A stretch of 5,328 bases of DNA. It comes from Calditrichota bacterium (GTDB lineage: Bacteria; Calditrichota; Calditrichia; RBG-13-44-9). The stretch's first letter is position 1. Every line of letters begins with the position of its first letter. The translations under genes were made by a program, and so were the position numbers. The stretch spans positions 1-5,328 of the forward strand of contig JAFGSO010000235.1 in NCBI GenBank assembly GCA_016934605.1. Direction: 5' to 3'. Of this stretch, positions 1-5,328 are shown piece after piece. A model generated the notes under the pieces. That model was not told the DNA's origin and did not search any database. It worked only from the letters and a program-made list of their open reading frames with translations.

Positions 1-25
1 CTTCGGCGCGACCCTGATCCTCTGA
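1..25 (+). CDS. Possible 3' end of a convergent gene, maybe an outer-membrane beta-barrel protein (partial)
   Basis: Reading plus-strand frame 2 from base 2 gives FGATLIL followed by TGA at 23-25. Only seven complete codons lie in the window, so the call rests on their style. Alternating hydrophobic residues after a Phe-Gly resemble the final beta-strand of TonB-dependent receptors and other outer-membrane barrels. Such proteins usually end in Phe or another aromatic residue, whereas this one would end in Leu. The gene would run towards the efflux operon and end 135 bases from the permease stop, so the space between is a convergent intergenic region. A run of seven T follows at 29-35. This is an inference from very little sequence; the bases could equally be non-coding. 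Confidence 0.35.
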
Positions 26-33
26 GCCTTTTT

Positions 34-68
34 TTGTCCGTTATCCCTTATCCTTTTTCCATTATCCC
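34..68. repeat. Imperfect 7-base tandem repeat, TTATCCC-like, about five units
   Basis: On the plus strand the units are TTGTCCG (34-40), TTATCCC (41-47), TTATCCT (48-54), TTTTCCA (55-61) and TTATCCC (62-68). Units 2 and 5 are identical, unit 3 differs from them at one position, and the first and fourth are more diverged. A further isolated match, CTATCCT, lies at 86-92. The array lies in the non-coding space between two convergent genes. It resembles the TTCATCC array at 160-180 in unit length and in the shared ATCC core. The function is unknown. It may be a slippage-generated repeat or part of a dispersed intergenic element. Confidence 0.6.
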
Positions 69-100
69 TAAATTTTACTAATACCCTATCCTCCCTTAAT

Positions 101-153
101 CCCCGCCGGGATGGCAGCCTGCCCGCCCACTGGCGGGGGTCCGTCCGCCGGCG
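101..153. repeat. GC-rich, self-complementary intergenic element (REP-like)
   Basis: This block is far richer in G and C than the AT-rich sequence on its left. It holds several overlapping inverted repeats. CCCGCC (122-127) pairs with GGCGGG (132-137) around a CACT loop. CCCCGCC (101-107) pairs with GGCGGGG (132-138) as an alternative, longer-range stem. GGCA (113-116) pairs with TGCC (120-123). The perfect palindrome CGCCGGCG lies at 146-153. CCGCCGG also occurs as a direct repeat at 103-109 and 145-151. In the operon transcript this would fold just after the permease stop codon and could protect the 3' end or slow polymerase. No U-run follows the stem in that direction, so it is not a standard intrinsic terminator. 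It may be one copy of a dispersed genomic repeat, which cannot be judged from one window. Confidence 0.6.
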
Positions 154-159
154 TAAGAC

Positions 160-180
160 TTCATCCTTCATCCTTCATCC
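160..180. repeat. Perfect 7-base tandem repeat, three units (TTCATCC; GGATGAA on the gene strand)
   Basis: TTCATCC occurs three times without change at 160-166, 167-173 and 174-180. On the minus strand this is GGATGAA three times. The array contains the permease stop codon (TGA at 161-163) and encodes its final residues Met-Lys-Asp-Glu-Gly. A gain or loss of one unit would shift the frame and change or extend the permease C-terminus. The last residues lie beyond the final membrane helix, in the cytoplasmic tail, where such changes are probably tolerated. Confidence 0.75.
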
Positions 181-3100
181 TAACTCTGTCCAGCAGCGAG
201 TAAACACATGGTATCACGATTAAAGTCAGCAGAGTGGAAGTTGCCAGTCCTCCTACAACCACCGCTCCCAGTGGCTGCAGAGCTTCTCCTCCCTTACCGA
301 GGCCCAGTGCAATGGGCAGCATGCCGAAGATAGTTGTTAGAGTAGTTATCAGAATAGGCCTTAAACGAGTTGCTCCTGCCTCAATTATGGCATCATCCTT
401 ACTCATTCCACGGGAGCGAAGCTGATTTATGTAATCTATCAGAAGAATGCCGTTATTCACCACTATTCCCACCAGCATAATCATGCCCAGGAGGGCGTTC
501 ATGCTCAAACTGGAGCCAAAAATGAATAATCCCAGCAATACACCGATCACAGCGAGCGGTATGGTGAAAGCGATGGTGAAAGGGTGAATAAAGGAATTAA
601 ACTGAGCACCCATTACCACATAGACCAGAAATATGGCGATAATCAGAGCTGTGAGAAGACTTCGAAAAGAATCTGCTATGGAACGGGATTGACCACCGAA
701 ACTGATATAATAATCCGTCGGAAGATCCAACTGATTTATTGCTTGCCGGACCTCTTCCAGTACCTGACGCTGAGGCCGGCCGGATACATCGCCTTTTATT
801 TCCAGCATTCTCTGCTGGTCCAGACGCTTTATCTCACTGGGACTTCTCTCCAGAGTGAATGATGCCACCGACCTCAGAGGAACGGAAAATCCACGAGCAG
901 TGGTGACCGGTAGGTCCAGTACATCATTTATATTCTGCATTTCAGTTTCAACCACCTCCACTGTAATATCGTACTCGGTGTCGTAACTGCTCAGCCGTGT
1001 GACGGTAGCTCCCCGCACTGCTGTTCGGACGGTACTTGCAATCTGGGCAGTATTCAGTCCAAAATTTCCGGCCTTTTCCCGGTCTATGTAGATGCCAATT
1101 TCAGAAAGACCTTCCTGCAGGGAACTGCTGAGATTAACCACGCCGGGAATTTTTTTGATCTGTGTCAGTGCCTTCTCACCAATGTCGTTCAACACTTCCG
1201 GCTCCGGTCCGAATATCCGAATGTCCACCGGTTCTCTGCGCATTCCTTCAGTCACATCCGTCTGACGCACCACCAGTTCTGTACCGGGAAGATTACGAAA
1301 TTCCCTTCGGATTCTACTCATCACCTCCTCCAGAGACTCCATCCTGTCTTCCTTCAAATTGACAGTAACCGTCGAAAAATTGGATTTTAATTCTCCCCTG
1401 GCCGAAAATACACCGACCAGCGTGTAAATTTGATCAATTTCCTCATATCGGGACAATCCCTGTTCCAGATTTTTTACGGTATTATCTGTTACCTCCAGCC
1501 GCGTGCCCTCCGCCAGGGAAAGTTCTATCCGGAATTCTCCCTGATTGATGGCGGGAAGCATTTCCACGTCCAGGAGAGGGGTAATAAATCGGATAAAAAG
1601 AATAAGCAGCAGAAATGCTGCCAGCAGGGTCATAAACCCGTGATGCAATGCGCCAGAGATCAGGTAGCGATAGATGCTTACTACCCTCTCAAATAAATTT
1701 TGCCATGCCGCAGCCAGTGACCTCATCATTCCTTTCCTGCCATTAATCCTCATCAGCTTGTAACTCAGCATTGGAACTACCGTCAATGCGACAATCACAG
1801 ATAAGGATAAAGCAAACACCACGGTAAGCGCCAGTTCTCCCAGCAGTACCGCGAACAGTCCGATCAGAAAAGCCAGAGGTAAAAATACCACAATGGAAGT
1901 TAAATTCGACGATGTCACTGCCAGGCCTACTTCCCGGGTGGCAGAAACAACGGTTTTCTGACGATCCCCGTCCTGGTTCTCTTTCAGATGTCGGTATATA
2001 TTTTCGATGACCACAATGGATGAATCAACAATCATACCCACTCCGAGGGCCAGACCACCGAGAGAAATAGTATTAATCGATAGGCCGGCAAAATTAATCA
2101 GAATAAAAGTGCCGATAATCGAAATGGGGATTGATAAAACAATGATCAGGGTATTTCTCAGATTTCCAAGAAACAGTAAAATGATCAGGGATGCCAGAAC
2201 AGCGCCGATTGCTGCATTACGCAATACATTCCGGATGGATTGCTTTATGAAAACAGATTGATCCCTGATGATCCGGATCTGAATATCTTCGGGCACCGAT
2301 TCCCGGATATCCTCCAGTTCCTGCCTCACTTCGTTCACCATGGCAACGGTATTTCCGCCGCTTTTTTCACGAATGGAAACACTGACTATTTCTTTTCCGT
2401 CCAACCTGGTGATGGATTCCCTTTCCAGATTTCGGAAAGCAACCTGCGCGACATTTTTTAGGTAGATCGGAACTCCATTGGGTGCAGCGATTATGACATT
2501 TTCGATATCACTCAGATTCTCAAATTTTCCCATTATTTTTATGAAGTTGTTTCGCCAGCGGGTTTCGAGCTTCCCGGCAGATATATCATTATTTTCTGAG
2601 GCGATGATGCTGCTGATCTGAGAAAAAGTAAGTCCCAGCGCTTTCATTTTTTCCGGATTGAGAGAAACAGTCACATATTTTTCCTCACCTCCGGAGATTT
2701 GTACGGTGGCGACATTGGAAAGTCGCAGAAAGCGATTCTTCATCCTGGTTTCGATGAAATCCCTTATCTCGGAAAGGTCCCGTTTATTTGAAAAAAAACC
2801 GATTTCAATTCCGGGAGGGAGAAAATCCTGAACCTGCAGAACGGTCGGTTCCTGTATATCCCGGGGGAAGCTACTGCGGGCTTTGTTGGTACGCTCCTGG
2901 ACATCCAGTTTGGCCTGATCAAAATCGATTCCCCATTCAAACCGGACAGTCATCTGACAGACACCCTCCATGCAGGTGGTCTCAATTTCATCAATCCCGT
3001 CAATGGTGCTGAGATTTTCTTCCAAAGGTTCAGCAATCTGATCTTCAATGACTTCCGGATCTGCACCCGGATAAGGGACCATCACAATGAGAGCCGGTGC

Positions 3101-3223
3101 AATAAATTCGGGCCAGAATGAGACCGGGATTCGCGGAATGGAAAAAAATCCGAGAACGACAACGGCCAGAACAATAAGAATCGTTCCGACGGGATTGCGG
3201 ATGCTGATCTCGGCAGATTTCAT
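161..3223 (-). CDS. RND-family efflux pump inner-membrane permease, HAE (AcrB-like) type
   Basis: Proton-driven pump subunit, 1020 residues, close to the usual 1020-1050 of AcrB-type proteins. Twelve membrane helices are visible in the family pattern: TM1 about 11-30, TM2-TM6 between about 334 and 487, TM7 about 529-548, TM8-TM12 between about 854 and 1008. Two large periplasmic loops, about 31-333 and 550-853, form the porter and docking domains. Early porter motifs include YPGADPEVIE (51-60) and FPRDIQEPTV (119-128). TM4 carries GMIVDSSIVVIEN (396-408): Asp400 matches the first proton-relay Asp of AcrB (D407), but the second (D408) is Ser401. TM10 carries GIVVNNGILLIDYINQ (919-934), with Asn923 where AcrB has Lys940. 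The TM4 segment does not show the metal-exporter (HME) pattern, so an organic substrate is likelier, though which one is unknown. The ATG at 3221-3223 directly abuts the adaptor stop and has GGAGG eight bases upstream. The C-terminus is made by a 7-base repeat. Confidence 0.96.
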   Translation of the reverse strand: MKSAEISIRNPVGTILIVLAVVVLGFFSIPRIPVSFWPEFIAPALIVMVPYPGADPEVIEDQIAEPLEENLSTIDGIDEIETTCMEGVCQMTVRFEWGIDFDQAKLDVQERTNKARSSFPRDIQEPTVLQVQDFLPPGIEIGFFSNKRDLSEIRDFIETRMKNRFLRLSNVATVQISGGEEKYVTVSLNPEKMKALGLTFSQISSIIASENNDISAGKLETRWRNNFIKIMGKFENLSDIENVIIAAPNGVPIYLKNVAQVAFRNLERESITRLDGKEIVSVSIREKSGGNTVAMVNEVRQELEDIRESVPEDIQIRIIRDQSVFIKQSIRNVLRNAAIGAVLASLIILLFLGNLRNTLIIVLSIPISIIGTFILINFAGLSINTISLGGLALGVGMIVDSSIVVIENIYRHLKENQDGDRQKTVVSATREVGLAVTSSNLTSIVVFLPLAFLIGLFAVLLGELALTVVFALSLSVIVALTVVPMLSYKLMRINGRKGMMRSLAAAWQNLFERVVSIYRYLISGALHHGFMTLLAAFLLLILFIRFITPLLDVEMLPAINQGEFRIELSLAEGTRLEVTDNTVKNLEQGLSRYEEIDQIYTLVGVFSARGELKSNFSTVTVNLKEDRMESLEEVMSRIRREFRNLPGTELVVRQTDVTEGMRREPVDIRIFGPEPEVLNDIGEKALTQIKKIPGVVNLSSSLQEGLSEIGIYIDREKAGNFGLNTAQIASTVRTAVRGATVTRLSSYDTEYDITVEVVETEMQNINDVLDLPVTTARGFSVPLRSVASFTLERSPSEIKRLDQQRMLEIKGDVSGRPQRQVLEEVRQAINQLDLPTDYYISFGGQSRSIADSFRSLLTALIIAIFLVYVVMGAQFNSFIHPFTIAFTIPLAVIGVLLGLFIFGSSLSMNALLGMIMLVGIVVNNGILLIDYINQLRSRGMSKDDAIIEAGATRLRPILITTLTTIFGMLPIALGLGKGGEALQPLGAVVVGGLATSTLLTLIVIPCVYSLLDRVRMKDEG

Positions 3224-4099
3224 TTAATCAGCCTCCACTACACGCACTGATGTGCCGTCATTCAAAAGATTCTGTCCCAGAACCACCACGGAATCTCCCT
3301 CCTGAAGGTTGTTGACAATTTCAATAAGGTCACCCTGTGTTGCACCGGTTTTAACTTTTATTTGAATAGCCTCATTATTCTCTATTTTATAAACATAGGT
3401 ATTGGCTCCTTTCCGAACCAGCGCATCAAGCGGCACAGCAAGAGCCCGGTGTTCTTTAATAATGAGTTCCGTACGGGCAAACATACCCGGTTTTAAGCGG
3501 TACCCGGAATTGTCGATCAGAATTTTTAGTTCCCCCATGCGCGTCTCCGGATTCACAGTCGGATAAATTTCAATGATCTTTCCCCTGAATGTCTGGTTGG
3601 GGAACGCATCCACGCGGATATCCAGTATCTGTCCTGCTTTCGTTTCCGGGAGCGCGGATTCCAAGACTTTCCCCATCATGGTGACTTTGTCAATGTTTTG
3701 AATAGTATATAGCTTCTGCTGGGGGGTTATCCGTGAACCAGCCTCGACGGCATCCATACTGATGACTCCGGTGAGGGTGGCCTCTATTTTTACCGGAGAA
3801 TATTCCATTCCGGGAATGTCCTGTAATACTTCCGCCAGAACATCCCCTTCAGATACCTTTTCTCCGATGGAAGTGTATTCCGAAGTAATGAGCCCGCCCA
3901 CTCTTGAATAGACATCAATCCTGGAAAATGGATGAATATCTCCGAAAATTTTGATCTTTTCTCCTATTTTCAACTTTTGGACTTTTGTGACCGATACAGT
4001 CACGGTCTGCTGATTACCGACCGCTAACTGCCGGTCGCCGTCCTGAGTACCACATCCGATAACCAGAAACATTGCGAGAACTACTAATAATTTGATCAT
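3224..4099 (-). CDS. Periplasmic adaptor (membrane fusion protein) of the RND pump, lipoprotein, apparently without alpha-hairpin
   Basis: Links permease and channel. Numbered from the ATG at 4097-4099 the protein has 291 residues. It opens with a lipoprotein signal, MIKLLVVLAMFLVIGC, with lipobox VIGC and the lipidated Cys at 16, the only Cys in the protein. After a polar linker comes a first lipoyl half (about 59-91, containing GGLITSEYTSIGEKVSEGDV), then only about ten residues before the second half (about 102-133, TLTGVISMDAVEAG). A beta-barrel domain follows (about 134-216, with ETRMGELKILI and LKPGMFA), then a membrane-proximal domain (about 217-289, from ALAVPLDALVRKG). The coiled-coil hairpin that usually separates the lipoyl halves is absent, which explains a length well below the usual 350-400. 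An in-frame ATG at 4154-4156 would add 19 residues and overlap the channel stop as ATGA, but it gives an acidic, overlong leader and its GGAG is only two bases away. The ATG at 4099 has AGGG eight bases upstream. Confidence 0.93.
   Translation of the reverse strand: MIKLLVVLAMFLVIGCGTQDGDRQLAVGNQQTVTVSVTKVQKLKIGEKIKIFGDIHPFSRIDVYSRVGGLITSEYTSIGEKVSEGDVLAEVLQDIPGMEYSPVKIEATLTGVISMDAVEAGSRITPQQKLYTIQNIDKVTMMGKVLESALPETKAGQILDIRVDAFPNQTFRGKIIEIYPTVNPETRMGELKILIDNSGYRLKPGMFARTELIIKEHRALAVPLDALVRKGANTYVYKIENNEAIQIKVKTGATQGDLIEIVNNLQEGDSVVVLGQNLLNDGTSVRVVEAD
3232..3236 (-). promoter_or_regulatory. Ribosome-binding site of the permease gene (GGAGG)
   Basis: On the minus strand GGAGG is followed by eight bases (CTGATTAA) and then the permease ATG at 3223. 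It lies within the last codons of the adaptor gene, whose TAA stop (3224-3226) touches the ATG. Ribosomes finishing the adaptor are therefore well placed to restart on the permease, which implies coupled translation of the two subunits. Confidence 0.75.
4005..4032 (-). repeat. Degenerate 7-base repeat encoding the adaptor's post-lipobox linker
   Basis: On the gene strand four consecutive units, GGCAGTT, AGCGGTC, GGTAATC and AGCAGAC, fit a loose RGCAGTC consensus with one or two mismatches each. They encode most of RQLAVGNQQT, directly after the lipid-anchor segment. A 6-base inverted repeat, CGACCG/CGGTCG, at 4018-4023 and 4032-4037 overlaps it. The linker is expected to be unstructured, so repeat insertion there would be tolerated. 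The similarity between units is modest and could be chance. Confidence 0.35.
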
Positions 4100-4107
4100 A
4101 ATGGAAA

Positions 4108-4111
4108 CCCT
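4108..4111 (-). promoter_or_regulatory. Ribosome-binding site deciding the adaptor start (AGGG)
   Basis: AGGG on the minus strand sits eight bases before the ATG at 4097-4099, which starts a compact lipoprotein signal peptide. The competing ATG at 4154-4156, overlapping the channel stop, has GGAG at 4159-4162 but only two bases of spacing, too close for normal initiation. Together with the signal peptide this favours the downstream start, although the motif itself is weak. Confidence 0.45.
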
Positions 4112-4152
4112 GAGGTCATATTTGTTCTGATAAACGTCATAAAGATCTATTT

Positions 4153-5328
4153 TCATTTCTCCAGGCTTTTTTCCAATTCCGGTGCAAACCAGGAATATTC
4201 TTCCATGATTCGGGATAATTCCAATTTGGCCATTATGTGATTGAATAGTGCCTGAGAATACAGCATTTCGCTTTGGGACAGGGTCTGTTGTGCTGTTAAA
4301 ACATCCAGTGATGACGCAATCCCCAGGCTGAACTGTTCAGTTGCAACACCAACTGCCTCATCAGCAAGTTTTATGTTTTCTTGTTGAGAGCCGATTTTTA
4401 AGGCGGATTGATGTAATGTGGTCAGTGCCTGGCGGATTTGCAGCAGAATTATGTCCTGCAATTCCTGTTTCTGAAGGACCGCTTTCTGATAATCCAGACG
4501 TGCGTTCTCAATTTTATGAGTTGTAGCAAAACCGTTGAAAAGAGGGAACGAAAGCTGGAGGCCAAGATTCCAGTTATCCACAAAACGATCGGGGTTGGTG
4601 GGGTCGAAGCCATTCTGAACGTTATAGCCAGAAAAAAACATCAGGCTTGGTTTATTACTGCTGCCGGCAATTTGAATTTCATATTCTTTCAGTACCTGCT
4701 GAAGTTCAATGGCATTCAGATCTGAACGTACTTCAAGTGCCCGATCCATAATATTTTCTTCCACCGCATTCACAGGATTGAAACGTAGGGCACCTTCCAG
4801 ATGAATGGCAGTGTCCGGATACTGGATAAGTTTCCGGAGCAGAAGAGCACTTTTCTGCAGATTGCCGTTGGCATCTTCCAGCTGGGATATGCTGTTTTTC
4901 AACTGAACTTCTGTTCTTAGAATCTCCAGCCTGGGAATGGCGCCGGATTTGTAACGATTTTCGGCAATTTTGAGAAATTCTTCGGAGCGCCGGACATTAC
5001 TGCGGTGCAGTTCAATGATTCTCTGATTCAGGAGAACACTGTAATATGCCTGGATAGTCTGATACAGGATCGCCGATATTTCACGGCGCCTTTCCAAAAC
5101 AGATAACTCCTTACCGGTATGCGCCATACCAATACCACCGGAAATGCGTCCCCAGGTAAATAAAGGGAGACGGAGACTCAATTCTGCATTAAAACGGTCG
5201 GAAGTTCCAAAGCGGAAGGTCCGGGAAATATTTCCCATCGGAATCGTAAAAGAAGTCACCTTTCCCACATGAGTATAGATGCCGTTGATGGCAAGAGAGG
5301 GGAGTTGCTGTGCTCTCGATTCACCCAC
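4153..5328 (-). CDS. TolC-family outer-membrane efflux channel protein (5' end beyond the window)
   Basis: Outer-membrane and periplasmic tunnel of the pump. The 391 visible residues run off the right edge. The first codon there is GTG within GESRAQQLPSLAINGIYTH, a typical internal segment at the end of the first long helix, so the true start, signal peptide and roughly 50-70 residues are missing. The two structural repeats of the family are clear. Repeat 1 has a strand ending LRLPLFTWG (52-60) and helices with AENRYKSGAIPRLEILRTE (122-140). Repeat 2 has the matching strand LQLSFPLFNGFATTHKIENA (257-276) and helices with ATEQFSLGIASSLDVLTAQQ (329-348). Both repeats share the pattern of a helix, a short Gly turn and 'xxLxxLxxxxxL'. 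It ends SWFAPELEKSLEK and TGA at 4153-4155. First gene of the visible operon; its specific partner is the adaptor encoded immediately downstream. Confidence 0.95.
   Translation of the reverse strand: MGESRAQQLPSLAINGIYTHVGKVTSFTIPMGNISRTFRFGTSDRFNAELSLRLPLFTWGRISGGIGMAHTGKELSVLERRREISAILYQTIQAYYSVLLNQRIIELHRSNVRRSEEFLKIAENRYKSGAIPRLEILRTEVQLKNSISQLEDANGNLQKSALLLRKLIQYPDTAIHLEGALRFNPVNAVEENIMDRALEVRSDLNAIELQQVLKEYEIQIAGSSNKPSLMFFSGYNVQNGFDPTNPDRFVDNWNLGLQLSFPLFNGFATTHKIENARLDYQKAVLQKQELQDIILLQIRQALTTLHQSALKIGSQQENIKLADEAVGVATEQFSLGIASSLDVLTAQQTLSQSEMLYSQALFNHIMAKLELSRIMEEYSWFAPELEKSLEK

Noticed and set aside
26..40. Intrinsic terminator for the convergent plus-strand gene (seven T at 29-35)
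   Set aside because: No convincing GC-rich stem directly precedes the T-run. Only three-base pairings can be drawn.
96..164. Small minus-strand ORF whose ATG overlaps the permease stop (ATGA), about 22 codons ending at TAA 96-98
   Set aside because: It reads through the GC-rich inverted-repeat block and gives a Gly/Arg/Pro-rich peptide with no recognisable features. The ATGA arises from the GGATGAA repeat, so it is most likely chance.
584..862. Plus-strand open frame of 92 codons antisense to the permease gene
   Set aside because: It lies wholly opposite a clearly coding region, lacks a family resemblance or a ribosome-binding site, and is explained by the codon use of the opposite strand.
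1430..1696. Plus-strand open frame of 88 codons antisense to the permease gene
   Set aside because: Shadow of the permease gene, with low-complexity Lys/Gln composition and no independent support.
3224..4156. Adaptor gene as a pseudogene because of its short length
   Set aside because: The frame is continuous, and the lipobox, both lipoyl halves, beta-barrel and membrane-proximal motifs are present in order. The missing part is confined to the hairpin.
4341..4725. Two overlapping plus-strand open frames opposite the channel gene
   Set aside because: They overlap each other in different frames and lie opposite an intact TolC-family gene. Neither resembles a known protein.
5326..5328. GTG at the window edge as the start of the channel gene
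   Set aside because: The following residues match the interior of TolC-family proteins, and there is no signal peptide, so the GTG is an internal Val codon.

Overview
The window holds most of a three-gene operon on the minus strand, read from the right edge to the left. It encodes a tripartite resistance-nodulation-division (RND) efflux pump in the order outer-membrane channel (TolC-like, N-terminus cut by the window edge), periplasmic lipoprotein adaptor, inner-membrane RND permease of the HAE (drug/hydrophobe) type. The genes are packed tightly. The channel stop is followed by the adaptor start either with a 4-base ATGA overlap or, as preferred here, 53 bases later at a start that gives a proper lipoprotein signal. 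The adaptor stop TAA abuts the permease ATG with no gap, and a good GGAGG ribosome-binding site lies inside the end of the adaptor gene. The operon promoter must lie to the right, outside the window.

The three products should form a trans-envelope machine. The permease binds substrate in its periplasmic porter domain and exports it using the proton gradient, the lipid-anchored adaptor bridges, and the channel carries substrate across the outer membrane. The substrate cannot be read from the sequence. The heavy-metal (HME) signature is not evident, so organic compounds are the likelier cargo. The adaptor is unusually short and appears to lack the alpha-helical hairpin that normally docks onto the TolC-type channel. 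This is the most notable protein-level observation.

The left 160 bases hold the only non-coding stretch. Bases 1-25 look like the last codons of a convergent plus-strand gene, possibly an outer-membrane beta-barrel protein. Bases 26-160 contain two arrays of 7-base tandem repeats flanking a GC-rich, highly self-complementary segment. The second array runs into the permease gene and supplies its last residues. A third, degenerate 7-base array encodes the linker after the adaptor's lipid-anchoring cysteine.

The organism is a Gram-negative (diderm) bacterium, shown by the TolC-like channel and the lipoprotein adaptor. Moderate GC content, heptamer repeats and a short REP-like GC-rich element would fit the FCB/Marinimicrobia/Calditrichota-like breadth of lineages, but that placement is a guess. 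I see no CRISPR array, tRNA, rRNA, transposase or phage gene. The window is mainly an ordinary efflux operon with a few unusual details, not an evident new system.
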